Below are positions 35,287 through 44,410 of a stretch of 64,000 nucleotides of DNA, one piece after another. A program made the position numbers and the translations under genes. The notes below the pieces were generated by a model, which had not been told where the DNA came from, made no database searches, and saw only the letters and a list, made by a program, of their open reading frames with translations. The stretch is from Streptomyces iconiensis (lineage in GTDB: Bacteria; Actinomycetota; Actinomycetes; Streptomycetales; Streptomycetaceae): assembly GCF_028657195.3 (NCBI RefSeq), contig NZ_JANCPR020000029.1, positions 1 to 64,000 of the forward strand. The letters are read 5' to 3'. Position 1 is the stretch's first letter. Each line of letters starts with the position of its first letter.

Positions 35287-37095
35287 TCACCACTGGCCGA
35301 TGAGGGTGACGATCTGTTCGGCCAGTTCGACTGGGGTCGCGCGGTGCGGGTGGAGGGTGAGCTCGGGATCTGTGGGTGGCTCGTACGGTGCGTCGATGCC
35401 GGTGAACTCCACAAGCTCCCGGGCTCGGGCGCGGGCGTAGAGTCCCTTTGGGTCGCGTTGCTCGCATACCCGCAAAGGAGCGTCCAGGTACACCTCGGCG
35501 AATGAGAGGCCGTCGGCTTCATGCAGGTGCCTGGCGCGGTCGCGATCGGTGCGGTAGGGGCTGATCAGGGACACGATGGCGACGATGCCCGCGTCCGCGA
35601 ACAGCCGGGCGACCTCGGCCACCCTGCGGACGTTCTCGGTCCGGTCGGCGGCGCTGAACCCGAGGTCGGCGCTCAGGCCGTGGCGGAGATTGTCGCCGTC
35701 GAGGAGATACACGGCGCGGCCCTCGGCGACCAGTCGGTGCTCCAGTTCGGTGGCGATGGTGGATTTCCCGGATGCGGACAACCCGGTCAGCCACACGGTT
35801 CCCCCGGTACTGGTGCGGCCCCCTCGGGTCACTGCGGAGGAATGCCACCGGATGTTGCTTGCCGGCAGAGGCTTGTCGTCGATCATGCCGGCGGCGACGG
35901 TGCTGCCGGTGGCCTCGTCGACCAGGATGAAGCTTCCGGTGTCCCTGTTGCGCCGGTAGGCGTCGAAGTTCAGCGGCTGGTGGGTCTGAATGCTGATCCG
36001 CCCGATGTCGTTGAGCGAGAGCGCGGTCGCCGAGACGTCACGGTGCAACGTGTCGGTGTCCAGCCGGTAATCCAACGCACGTACCTTGGCCCGTACCGAC
36101 CGAGTGGTGTGGCGTAACCGGTAGTGTGCTCCCGGGGTGAGGTCGCCCGCGTCGGTCAGCCAGCAGATCACCGCATCGAAGTCGTGCCCGGTCGTGGGCC
36201 GATTGTCCGGCTGGCACAGCAGGTCGCCGCGTCCGATGTCCAGTTCGCCGGTTAGCCGCACCGCCACCGCCTGCGATGGGAAAGCGACGTTGAGGTCGGT
36301 TCCACCGGGGCCGTGCAGCGCCTCGACGGTGGTGGTGAGGCCGCTGGGGAGTACGGTGACCTCGTCGCCGCGCCGCAGTACCCCGCTGGCCATCGTTCCG
36401 GCGTAACTGCGGTACCCGTTGGCTCCCCGGATCACGTACTGGACCGGAAGGCGTAGGTCGGTCAGGTTGCGATCGGTGGTGATGGGCACCTCCTCCAGGT
36501 GCTGGAGCAGGGGTGCACCCTCGTACCACGGCATCTCCGTGCTGCGATGGACGATGTTGTCCCCGCGCAGCGCCGAAAGGGGGATGACGGTCGTTTCCGG
36601 GATCTCCAGGCGTGCGGCCATGCGGAGGAACTCGTCGCGGACCTCCTCAAAACGTTCCCGCGACCAGCCGACGAGATCCATTTTGTTCACGCACAGCACC
36701 AGGTGGCTGACGCCGAGGAGGCTGGCGATCAGCGCGTGCCGCCGGGACTGGGCGAGCACGCCATACCGAGCGTCGACCAGCGTGAGTACGAGGTCTGCCG
36801 TCGAGGTGCCGGTCACCATGTTGCGGGTGTACTGCACGTGTCCGGGAGTGTCGGCGATGATGAACTTCCGCTTCGGCGTGGCGAAATACCGGTACGCCAC
36901 GTCGATGGTGATTCCTTGTTCGCGTTCGGCACGCAGTCCGTCGGTGAGCGCGGCGAGGTCCGGTCCGACGGGCTGCTCGATCGATGCCAGTTGGTCCTCG
37001 AGGATCGCTTTCGAGTCGAGCAGCAACCGTCCGATGAGGGTCGATTTCCCGTCGTCGACGCTTCCCGCAGTGGCGAGCCTAAGCAGTGGCGCCAT
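35287..37095 (-). CDS. cysNC: bifunctional sulfate adenylyltransferase subunit 1 / APS kinase
   Basis: 602 residues. The CysN part has the GTPase P-loop GSVDDGKST (11-19), ADTPGHVQYTRNM (81-93) and NKMDLV (137-142). An EF-Tu-like beta-barrel follows to about 410. The C-terminal APS kinase part has its own P-loop GLSASGKST (438-446) and ends in the typical PEL-L-HP-type tail. With CysD it turns sulfate into APS, and the kinase domain makes PAPS. It overlaps cysD by one base. No APS/PAPS reductase or sulfite reductase lies nearby, so the PAPS is meant for the sulfotransferase of the cluster rather than for cysteine. Confidence 0.95.
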   Translation of the reverse strand: MAPLLRLATAGSVDDGKSTLIGRLLLDSKAILEDQLASIEQPVGPDLAALTDGLRAEREQGITIDVAYRYFATPKRKFIIADTPGHVQYTRNMVTGTSTADLVLTLVDARYGVLAQSRRHALIASLLGVSHLVLCVNKMDLVGWSRERFEEVRDEFLRMAARLEIPETTVIPLSALRGDNIVHRSTEMPWYEGAPLLQHLEEVPITTDRNLTDLRLPVQYVIRGANGYRSYAGTMASGVLRRGDEVTVLPSGLTTTVEALHGPGGTDLNVAFPSQAVAVRLTGELDIGRGDLLCQPDNRPTTGHDFDAVICWLTDAGDLTPGAHYRLRHTTRSVRAKVRALDYRLDTDTLHRDVSATALSLNDIGRISIQTHQPLNFDAYRRNRDTGSFILVDEATGSTVAAGMIDDKPLPASNIRWHSSAVTRGGRTSTGGTVWLTGLSASGKSTIATELEHRLVAEGRAVYLLDGDNLRHGLSADLGFSAADRTENVRRVAEVARLFADAGIVAIVSLISPYRTDRDRARHLHEADGLSFAEVYLDAPLRVCEQRDPKGLYARARARELVEFTGIDAPYEPPTDPELTLHPHRATPVELAEQIVTLIGQW

Positions 37096-38006
37096 CAGAA
37101 GTATCCTTCGCGTTTGCGGTCTTCCATTCCAGCGGCCGATATCCTGTCGTCCGCGCGGGTGGCACCACGTTCGGTGATGGTGCTGGCAGCCACCTCGGCG
37201 AGTACTTCGTCAGGGGTTTTTGCTGACGATTCGACACATCCGGTACAGGTCGCGTCGCCGATGGTGCGAAATCGCACCGACTCGATGATCGTTTCCTCTC
37301 CCGGCAGCGGCTGCACGAAGGTGTTCTCGGCCAGCAGCATCCCGTCCCGGGCCAGCACGCTGCGCCGGTGCGCGTAGTACAGCGAGGGCAGTTCGACGTC
37401 CTGTTCCGCTATGTACTGCCAGATGTCGAGTTCGGTCCAGTTGGACAGCGGAAACACCCGGATGTGCTCGCCCGGTCGATGGTGCCCGTTGTACTGGCGC
37501 CACAGTTCCGGTCGTTGCGCTTTCGGGTCCCACTGGCCGTATTGGTCGCGGACGCTGAACACTCGTTCTTTCGCTCGGGATTTCTCCTCGTCCCGGCGGG
37601 CGCCGCCGAAAACGGCGTCGAACCGGTGCTCGGAGATGGCGCGCAGCAGGGTGACCGTCTGCAGGCGGTTGCGGGTCGCGCGCGGGCCGGTCTCCTCCAG
37701 CACCCGGCCGGCGTCGATGTCGTCCTGCACCCGCGCCACCAGCAGCCGCGCTTCGAACCGCTCGACCATCCGGTCGCGGAAGGCGATGACTTCATTGAAG
37801 TTGTGTCCGGTGTCGATATGCAGCAGCGGGAACGGAATCGGTGCGGGCCAGAACGCCCGGGCGGCGAGATACAGCAGCACCATCGAGTCCTTCCCGCCGG
37901 AGAACAACAGCGCGGGCCGTTCCAAGGAGGCCACCACCTCGCGCAGGATGTGCACCGACTCGGATTCCAGACGCTGCAGGTAGGACAGCTCGTGCGTTGG
38001 GGGCAT
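37095..38006 (-). CDS. cysD: sulfate adenylyltransferase subunit 2
   Basis: 303 residues. The PP-loop ATP-binding motif LLFSGGKDSMVLL is at 33-45. The rest (AFWPAPIPFPLLHIDTGHNF, then GGARRDEEKSRAKERVFS and FRTIGDATCTG) is the normal CysD body at normal length. It adenylates sulfate together with CysN. It precedes cysNC with a one-base overlap (TGATG) and follows the SDR gene by 32 bases. Confidence 0.95.
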   Translation of the reverse strand: MPPTHELSYLQRLESESVHILREVVASLERPALLFSGGKDSMVLLYLAARAFWPAPIPFPLLHIDTGHNFNEVIAFRDRMVERFEARLLVARVQDDIDAGRVLEETGPRATRNRLQTVTLLRAISEHRFDAVFGGARRDEEKSRAKERVFSVRDQYGQWDPKAQRPELWRQYNGHHRPGEHIRVFPLSNWTELDIWQYIAEQDVELPSLYYAHRRSVLARDGMLLAENTFVQPLPGEETIIESVRFRTIGDATCTGCVESSAKTPDEVLAEVAASTITERGATRADDRISAAGMEDRKREGYF

Positions 38007-38038
38007 CGATTGGTTCCTCCGGTGTGTCCGATCCGCCG

Positions 38039-38767
38039 TCAGGGGCGGGGCAGAAGTGCTCCACCGTTGATGTGAACGACCTGACCAGTGATGAACCCGG
38101 CGTCAGGGCCGGCGAGATGGCAGATGGTGGCAGCGACCTCCTCCGGCGTGGCCCCCCGGTCCATCGGTGACCGTCTCGACCTGTCCGCGTGCAGGTCCGA
38201 GGACATCCGGTCCCCGTAAAACTCGGTGTCCGTGACATACCCCGGGGCCACGACGTTGACAGTGATCTGGTCGCCGGCCATCTGCGCGGCGAGCTCCGCA
38301 GACCACGGGTGCAGCGCGGCCTTGGCCCCGCCGTAGGTAGCCGGTCCACGTACTGCCGCCACCGAGCCGACCGTGACGATCCGGCCGCCGGGCCGCGCAA
38401 GCAGCGGAAGCAGCGCGTGGGTGAGCAGGACGACAGGGAGCACATTGGCGCGCAGGTTGGCGTACCAGGCATCGGCCACCTCGTCCAGTTCCTGCACCCG
38501 GTGGGGATCGGCGTTGCCTCCAGCGTTGTTCACCAGGACGTCCACCGTCCGTCCGGCCACCGCGGCCAGCACGCGCCGTGTCCCGTCCGGCTTGCTCAGG
38601 TCTGCCGCGACCACCACGACGCGTGGACCGAGCTGACCGGCGAGGTCGGCGAGCCGGTCGGGCCTGCGCCCCACCACGATCACCTCCCCCGCCCGCCGCG
38701 CGACGAGGCGGGCGGTGACGGCACGGCCGATCCCGGTCGCGGCCCCGGACACCACGGCGACACTCAT
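38039..38767 (-). CDS. short-chain dehydrogenase/reductase
   Basis: 242 residues of a classical SDR. The NAD(P) site is SGAATGIG (7-14), with NNAGG at 80-84, catalytic Ser 135 in VGSVAAVRG, Tyr 145 and Lys 149 in TYGGAKAAL, and a C-terminal GQVVHINGGALLPRP. An Arg-Arg pair after the second strand (VVGRRPDRL) favours NADPH. The substrate is unknown. Within the cluster it would reduce a carbonyl or oxidise an alcohol on the small-molecule intermediate. It starts 26 bases after the lyase gene. Confidence 0.9.
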   Translation of the reverse strand: MSVAVVSGAATGIGRAVTARLVARRAGEVIVVGRRPDRLADLAGQLGPRVVVVAADLSKPDGTRRVLAAVAGRTVDVLVNNAGGNADPHRVQELDEVADAWYANLRANVLPVVLLTHALLPLLARPGGRIVTVGSVAAVRGPATYGGAKAALHPWSAELAAQMAGDQITVNVVAPGYVTDTEFYGDRMSSDLHADRSRRSPMDRGATPEEVAATICHLAGPDAGFITGQVVHINGGALLPRP

Positions 38768-38793
38768 TGCTCCGTCCGCTGATCCGGCAGCCG

Positions 38794-40173
38794 TCACGAG
38801 ACGGCAGCCCGGGCGCGTTCCACGACCCGCATCGTCAGCTCCGGCGATTCGCCGAGGTAGCTGGCCGCCTCGAACAGGTGCTCCTGTTCGGCGTCGGTGA
38901 ACCAGTCGGTGATCACCGGGTCCTCGGCGGCCAGCTTGCGGACCGGGACGTCTCGGCTGCGGGCCTTCTGCATGAGCTGGTAGACGTACTCGTGGGCCTG
39001 CTGCTTCCCGATGTGCTCGCCGAGGGCGAACATGAGCCGCTCGGACATCACCTGTCCGGTGACCGTCTCCACGTTGACGGCCAGCCTGTCGGGGTGCACG
39101 ATCAGTCCGGTGACGATCTCGGTCGCGATCTCGGCTGCGGCCAGGCAGTAGTGCGACACGTCCGGTACGCAGGCCCACTCCAGGCGTAGCGAGCGCGCGT
39201 CGCGCTCGTGGTCGCCGACCATCGCGGTCAGTGCCAGCCCGGTTTGCGCGGCGGCCAGCCGGGACAGCACCACGATCTGTTCGCAGCGCTCGGGATTGCG
39301 TTTGTGCGGCATCGTGCTGCTGCCGACCTTGCCGGAGTACCACGCCTCCTCGACTTCGCCGAACTCGGGCCGGGACAGCGTGCGGATCTCGTCGGCCATC
39401 CGGGCCAACGTGCCGGTGACCATCGCCAACGTGCTGACGTATTCGGTGACCCGGTCCCGGGTCACGTGCCATCCGAGGTCGGGAACGACCAGCCCCAGCC
39501 GTTCGGCGAACCGCTCCAGGGTGGCCCGGCCCTGACCGTCGAAGCTGGCCATCGTCCCGGCCCCGCCGAACAGTTGGGCGGCCGGGGTGCGGGCACGGAG
39601 AAGGCTCAGCCGTTCCCGGTGCCGGAGGAGTTCGTCGAGCCAGCCCGCCACCTTGAGGCCGAACGCCATCGGCAGTGCCGGCTGAGCGTGGGTGCGGCCC
39701 AGGCCGATCGTCCTGGCGTGCCGCCCCGCAGTCTCGGTGAGGCTGCGGATGATGCCGTCCAGCACGGGCGAGAGCGTGTCGAGGACATCCTTGATCTCCA
39801 GGGACTGTCCTGTGTCCTGGATGTCCTGGGTGGTGGCGCCGAAGTGGATGAACTGTCCGGCGGTCGGTCCGCATGCCGTTTCCAGCACGCGAAGCAGCCC
39901 GATCAGCGAGTGCCCTGAGCGCTCGGTCTCCGCTTGAACCTGATCGAGGTCAACGTGATCGAGGTCGGCCACCGTGGCTATCTGCTCAGCCACCTCGGCC
40001 GGGATCACGCCCAGCTCGCTCTGGGTCAGGGCCAGCGCCGCCTCGATATCCAGCCAGCGCTGTTTTCGGCAGGTGTCACAGAAAATCTGCCTGCTCGCCG
40101 CGGTGGCATAGCGGTTGCCGAAGAACCGCGAGTCGGTGATGTGGCCGCGTTCGTGCCAACAGTGTTCCGGCAT
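38794..40173 (-). CDS. adenylosuccinate-lyase-like enzyme (aspartase/fumarase superfamily)
   Basis: 459 residues from ATG 40173, supported by GGAGGT. The frame is open for 174 bases further upstream but without support. Superfamily regions are TTQDIQDT (114-121), GRTHAQPA (159-166) and the signature GSSTMPHKRNPE (284-295), whose loop Ser is the usual catalytic base. Members eliminate fumarate from argininosuccinate, adenylosuccinate and similar N-substituted aspartates, or act as cycloisomerases. There is no purine pathway here, so a dedicated biosynthetic role is likely. One possibility is release of a nitrogen group from an aspartate adduct. It sits 16 bases after the dehydrogenase gene. 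Confidence 0.85.
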   Translation of the reverse strand: MPEHCWHERGHITDSRFFGNRYATAASRQIFCDTCRKQRWLDIEAALALTQSELGVIPAEVAEQIATVADLDHVDLDQVQAETERSGHSLIGLLRVLETACGPTAGQFIHFGATTQDIQDTGQSLEIKDVLDTLSPVLDGIIRSLTETAGRHARTIGLGRTHAQPALPMAFGLKVAGWLDELLRHRERLSLLRARTPAAQLFGGAGTMASFDGQGRATLERFAERLGLVVPDLGWHVTRDRVTEYVSTLAMVTGTLARMADEIRTLSRPEFGEVEEAWYSGKVGSSTMPHKRNPERCEQIVVLSRLAAAQTGLALTAMVGDHERDARSLRLEWACVPDVSHYCLAAAEIATEIVTGLIVHPDRLAVNVETVTGQVMSERLMFALGEHIGKQQAHEYVYQLMQKARSRDVPVRKLAAEDPVITDWFTDAEQEHLFEAASYLGESPELTMRVVERARAAVS

Positions 40174-40189
40174 GGGAGAGACCTCCGGG

Positions 40190-41347
40190 TCAGCGGACGG
40201 TGGACAGGGACGAGCGGAGATAGGGGCAACTGCCGTAGGGCGGGGATTCCGGCTCGGCAGTGCTGGCCGCGGCCAGGCGTGTGGCGGCGACACGTGGGGT
40301 GACACCGCTGCGGCGCGCTTGCGCGAGGACATCCGCGACGAGTTCATTCATCAGGGCGGTGAGCGCGTCGAGCACCTGCTGCGGGGCAGGGCACGCGAGC
40401 GGGCTGAACAGGACCTCCATCGAGGCGGATCCCCCGATTCCGCCGATGAAGTCGGGGACGACCACTATGTCCCGTGCTGCCAGGGCTTGTTCGATGCTCT
40501 CGGTGAGGCCGCAGTTCGCTCCCACCACGACTGTCGAGACCGGGACCTGTGCTGCCTGCGCGGTGGTCATCGCGTCGGATGGGCCGGCGAGGATGAGCAC
40601 ATCGGCTGGCACGGTGAACAGATGGGCCACCCGGCCGCGGGACGGCATCGCCGGAACCGGGGTTCCAGAAGGACGACCGAGCATGGCTGCGATGTCCACA
40701 CCGGCCGGGTCGGCCACGGTGCCGTGTTTGTCTCCGACCGCCACCACCCGGGCCCCGGCCTCGAGCAGCGTGCACGCGGCTCCGCGGCCGAGGTTGCCGA
40801 ATCCCTGCAGCGCTACGGTTGGCGTGCCGGTACCTCGGGCGGCGGCGATCGCGGCGTGAGCCAGCGCGTGCCCCGCACGGCGGGCCGAGATCGGGACCCC
40901 GCGCACGGGCGCCTCGAGCACGGCCATCCGTCGCCCGAACTCGTCGTCGCTGAGCCGCTGGGCCGTCTTGATCGCATACTTGATCGACGGCAAGCCGACC
41001 GCTTCGGCGTGCCGGTTGAGTTCCAGCCAGCCGGTGCCCATGTCCGGCCCCATGCTGTAGCGGGTGACCAGCTCGTCGTGGAGGAAGGTGAAGAAACGGC
41101 TCAGCACCGCGCTCTTGCCCGGCGCGCCGGGGTCGAGGTCCAGTCCGCACTTGGCTCCAGCCACGTTGATGCCGAGCACTCGCTGCTTGAGCGCCATCCG
41201 CTCGGCGAGCGTGCCCAAGGTGGCCGCGTCCAGGCCGGGCTGTACCCGACAGCCGCCTGCGGCAAGCCGTTGCGGGACGTCGCGGTAGACCAGCCAGCCC
41301 CGGGTGCCGTCCACCGGGTCGTCGTACTTGATCAGGTCTGGCCTCAC
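40190..41347 (-). CDS. Glu/Leu/Phe/Val dehydrogenase family protein
   Basis: 385 residues from GTG 41347, which overlaps the preceding stop by GTGA. The substrate-side region has MALKQRVLGINVAGAKCGLD, with the family's second conserved lysine at 66. The Rossmann region has TVALQGFGNLGRGAA. The family interconverts an L-amino acid and its 2-oxo acid with NAD(P) and ammonia. The length is slightly below that of classic glutamate dehydrogenase and closer to leucine/phenylalanine dehydrogenase. In this cluster it could produce the 2-oxo acid for the TPP enzyme, or aminate its product (inference). Confidence 0.85.
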   Translation of the reverse strand: MRPDLIKYDDPVDGTRGWLVYRDVPQRLAAGGCRVQPGLDAATLGTLAERMALKQRVLGINVAGAKCGLDLDPGAPGKSAVLSRFFTFLHDELVTRYSMGPDMGTGWLELNRHAEAVGLPSIKYAIKTAQRLSDDEFGRRMAVLEAPVRGVPISARRAGHALAHAAIAAARGTGTPTVALQGFGNLGRGAACTLLEAGARVVAVGDKHGTVADPAGVDIAAMLGRPSGTPVPAMPSRGRVAHLFTVPADVLILAGPSDAMTTAQAAQVPVSTVVVGANCGLTESIEQALAARDIVVVPDFIGGIGGSASMEVLFSPLACPAPQQVLDALTALMNELVADVLAQARRSGVTPRVAATRLAAASTAEPESPPYGSCPYLRSSLSTVR

Positions 41348-42717
41348 AGTGAACTCCCTGTGGTCTCATGCTCGGGTTCGAGTGCGGCGGCCATGTCCGT
41401 GGCGGTCAGGATTGCTACGGGGAGTCCGTCGCGCAGCACCACGCACGCGCCGTGCTCGGCGATGCGCGCTGCTGCGGTGTCGAGTTGTTGGCCCCAGCCG
41501 ACCGTGGGCAGCGGGTCGATCAGGTGCTCGGCGACCGGTGCGTCCAACCGTGCCTGGCCGGTCGCGACGCGTACGGCGATGTCGTGCTCGGAGACGAATC
41601 CCACGATCTCCGGCAGCCTGATCGGCGGTGCGGCCACGCTGACCGCCATGTGGCCTGCCCTCGTGCCCCGCATGCGCCGCAGCGCGCTCCCGAGCTGCTC
41701 TTGTGGTTGCAGCACGGGGAGGTCGGGGCCGATGGCGGCCGCTACCGGCACACCATCGGCCGGCTCGGTGAAGCCGCGCCCGGCCAGCCAGTCGTCGTCG
41801 AAGATCGTGGTGAGGTAGCCCCGGCCGGAATCCGGGATCAGCACAACGATGACTGCGTCCGGATCGGCGCGCTCGGCCACCCGCAGCGCCGCGGCGACAG
41901 CCATGCCACCGGAGCCCCCGGTGAGGATGCCCTCGGCCTGGGCAAGGCGCCGGGTCACCCGGATGGCTTCGGCGTCGCCGATGGTCAGTATCTCGTCCGG
42001 AACGGCCGGATCGAAAGCGTCGGGCATGCTCGGCTGCCCGACGCCCTCCACGTAGTACGGCCGCACCTCGTCGCCGCTGTACGCGGATCCCTGCGGGTCC
42101 GCCCCGATCACCTGCACTGCGCCCGCCGACACCTCGTGCAGGTACCTGCCGACGCCGGAGACCGTGCCGCCGGTCCCCAGCCCGGCGACGAAGTGCGTCA
42201 GGCGTCCCTGGGTCTGCTCCCAGATCTCCGGCCCGGTGACGGCATAGTGCGCCGCCGGGTTGGCCGGGTTGTTGTACTGGTCGCAACAGTGAGCCCCGGG
42301 GATCTCGGCGGCCAGCCGGGCGGCGACGTTGCGGTAGAAGCGGGGATGGGCCATGGGGACGGCGGCCGGGCAGACCACCACCTCGGCTCCGTAGGCCCGG
42401 AGCGCGGCAATCTTGTTCGGCGAGACCTTGTCCGGACAGGTGAACACGCACCGGTAGCCGCGTCGGGCGGCGACCAGGGCCAGTCCGATGCCGGTGTTGC
42501 CCGACGTCGGCTCGACGATGGTGCCACCGGGACGCAGACTGCCGTCGCGCTCAGCGGCCGTGACCATGCCGACCGCGATCCGGTCCTTGACCGAACCCCC
42601 GGGGTTGAACTGCTCCAGCTTGGCCAGGACCAGCGGCCCGGAGCCGTCGGCGACGCCGACCAACCGCACCAGCGGCGTCTGGCCCACCAGGTCAAGCATA
42701 GAGTCGTGGAATCGCAT
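41344..42717 (-). CDS. PLP-dependent cystathionine beta-synthase-like enzyme with CBS domains
   Basis: 457 residues from ATG 42717, behind AAGGGG. A longer start at 42762 lacks support. Fold type II PLP motifs: the lysine in GGSVKDRIAVG (Lys 44), TSGNTG (71-76) and GLGTGGT (178-184). The C-terminal third (from about 335) forms two CBS motifs (e.g. MAVSVAAPPIRLPEIVGFVS). The enzyme makes a C-S or C-X bond at the beta position of a serine or O-activated serine derivative. Either a generic cysteine or cystathionine maker or a tailored beta-replacement enzyme is possible. It overlaps the dehydrogenase gene by GTGA. Confidence 0.9.
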   Translation of the reverse strand: MRFHDSMLDLVGQTPLVRLVGVADGSGPLVLAKLEQFNPGGSVKDRIAVGMVTAAERDGSLRPGGTIVEPTSGNTGIGLALVAARRGYRCVFTCPDKVSPNKIAALRAYGAEVVVCPAAVPMAHPRFYRNVAARLAAEIPGAHCCDQYNNPANPAAHYAVTGPEIWEQTQGRLTHFVAGLGTGGTVSGVGRYLHEVSAGAVQVIGADPQGSAYSGDEVRPYYVEGVGQPSMPDAFDPAVPDEILTIGDAEAIRVTRRLAQAEGILTGGSGGMAVAAALRVAERADPDAVIVVLIPDSGRGYLTTIFDDDWLAGRGFTEPADGVPVAAAIGPDLPVLQPQEQLGSALRRMRGTRAGHMAVSVAAPPIRLPEIVGFVSEHDIAVRVATGQARLDAPVAEHLIDPLPTVGWGQQLDTAAARIAEHGACVVLRDGLPVAILTATDMAAALEPEHETTGSSL

Positions 42718-42772
42718 GGCTGCCCCTTCTTCGCCGGTCGGGACGATCGCATCCCCGGGCACCGGCGGACGG

Positions 42773-44410
42773 TCACAGGTGGTGGTAGGGGGTCAGGTGT
42801 TTGCGGCTGGTGCGCACTGACAGGAGCGAGGGGCCCGGGTGGTCGAGCGCCTTGGCCAGACCGGTTCGCACCTCGTCAGCCGTGGTCGCAGCGAGCCCCA
42901 GCGCACCGAAGGCCTGGGCCAGTCGAGGGAAGTCGGGGTTCTCCAGGTCGGTGGCGATACCGCGGTCCGGGTAGCGCTGCTGCTGGTGTAGCCGGATGGT
43001 GCCGAGCGAGGCGTTGTCGGACACGACGAACACCACGGGGAGGCGCCGCTCGCACAGGGTCGCGAGCTCGCCGCCGTTCATGACGAAACCGCCGTCTCCG
43101 ACGAGCGCAACGGTGGGCACCGTGCGGGTGCGTGCCCCGACGGCCAGCGCCGCTCCGGGAGCGAACCCCATCGCGCTGGAGTCGATGCCGACCAGCCTGC
43201 CGCTCTGGGCGAACCGGAGGAAGCGGTAGGTCCAACTGGTGAATGTGCCGGAGTCGACGATCACTGTCACGGCGCCCTCGGTCAGTTCGTCCAGCGCCGA
43301 GGCGATCTCGCCGACCGTCACCTCGCCGGAGTCCGGTGGGACCCACCGGGCGTTGTCCTCCTCGAGGGCGTGCAGCCCCTCGCACCACCGGTCGCGGCCG
43401 TTCGGCAGCCGGTGGGGCGGGCCGGCGGCGTCCAGTCGCCCGAGAAAGTCCACCGGATCCATCGCGAACCCGGCGGTGACCCGGTGGTACCGGCCGATTC
43501 GGGCCGGATCTGGGTGGACGTGCACCAGCGCCTGGTCCGGTTCTGGGCCGCGGGGGAAGCGCAGCCGTCTCGTCGAGATCTGCCCCAGCCGAGTGCCCAC
43601 CGCAAGGACGAGATCGGCGCGGTCGAACTCGGCGAGCTGCTGCGGCTGTGTGGAGTTGTGCAGGTGGCCCGCGTAGCACCGATGGCGATTCTCCAGCAGG
43701 TGCTGGTTCTTGTTGCTGGTCACCACGGGGAGACTGTGCCGCTGGGACGTCTGCCGCAGCAGGGTCCGGCCGCTCGCGGTGTCGAGCATCGAACCGGCCA
43801 GCAGCAGCGGTCGGCGGGCCGCGGTGAGCAGGCCGTGGACTGATTCGAAGTCTCGTTCGCCGGGGACCGTGTGCCCCAGCGTGACCCGGCCTGCCGGCTG
43901 GTCGGCCCCGGTGCGGTCGAACACGTCCTCCGGTACGTGCAACACCACCGGCCCCGGTGTCCCCGACTCGGCCACCCGGAACGCCCGCCGGACGGTCTCG
44001 CCGGTGGCCTCGGGGGTATACAGCGTCAACACCGCTTTGGTCAGGTCGCCCAGTGGCCTGCCGGACTGGAACGACTCACGCCCCAGCTCCCTGGTGGGAA
44101 CATCACCCACCAGCACCACCAGCGCGGTAGCGTCCTCCGCCGCGGCGTGCACCGCGATAGCCGCGTTGGCCGCGCCGGGGGCCCGGCTGACCAGACACAC
44201 ACCCGCCCGGCCGGTCAGCTTGGCATCGGCGAGGGCGGCGAACCCGGCCGAGCCCTCGTGCCGGCACCCCAGCACATCGACCTCGGAGTCGTACAGGGCG
44301 TCGAGCAACGGCAGATAGCTCTCCCCGGCCACGCAGAAGATCCTGTCCACATCGTGCGCCCGCAGGCTGTGCAGCAGGGTTTCGGCGACTGTCCGGTTCG
44401 GCGCGGGCAT
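42773..44410 (-). CDS. thiamine-diphosphate-dependent enzyme (acetolactate synthase-like)
   Basis: 545 residues with the three normal domains. The PYR domain has the catalytic Glu in CRHEGSAGFAA (Glu 52). A central Rossmann-like domain follows. The PP domain has the TPP/Mg motif LVGDGGFVMNGGELAT and ASLGTIRLHQQQRYPDRG. This layout serves acetohydroxyacid synthase, 2-oxo acid decarboxylases and sulfoacetaldehyde- or sulfopyruvate-type enzymes, and the substrate cannot be read from the sequence. It starts with a one-base overlap with the substrate-binding-like gene. A 2-oxo acid from the dehydrogenase would be a natural substrate. Confidence 0.85.
   Translation of the reverse strand: MPAPNRTVAETLLHSLRAHDVDRIFCVAGESYLPLLDALYDSEVDVLGCRHEGSAGFAALADAKLTGRAGVCLVSRAPGAANAAIAVHAAAEDATALVVLVGDVPTRELGRESFQSGRPLGDLTKAVLTLYTPEATGETVRRAFRVAESGTPGPVVLHVPEDVFDRTGADQPAGRVTLGHTVPGERDFESVHGLLTAARRPLLLAGSMLDTASGRTLLRQTSQRHSLPVVTSNKNQHLLENRHRCYAGHLHNSTQPQQLAEFDRADLVLAVGTRLGQISTRRLRFPRGPEPDQALVHVHPDPARIGRYHRVTAGFAMDPVDFLGRLDAAGPPHRLPNGRDRWCEGLHALEEDNARWVPPDSGEVTVGEIASALDELTEGAVTVIVDSGTFTSWTYRFLRFAQSGRLVGIDSSAMGFAPGAALAVGARTRTVPTVALVGDGGFVMNGGELATLCERRLPVVFVVSDNASLGTIRLHQQQRYPDRGIATDLENPDFPRLAQAFGALGLAATTADEVRTGLAKALDHPGPSLLSVRTSRKHLTPYHHL

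Noticed and set aside
35287..38006. assimilatory sulfate reduction operon
   Set aside because: CysD and CysNC are present but no reductases or transporters for sulfate; the sulfotransferase context is a better explanation.
38039..39874. 611-codon minus-strand frame that includes the SDR
   Set aside because: Only the last 242 codons are the SDR; the earlier part is a wrong-frame reading of the lyase gene. The SDR start at 38767 was used instead.
40115..43083. two plus-strand open frames of about 570 codons
   Set aside because: Antisense shadows of the lyase, dehydrogenase and PLP enzyme genes, which carry all the diagnostic motifs.
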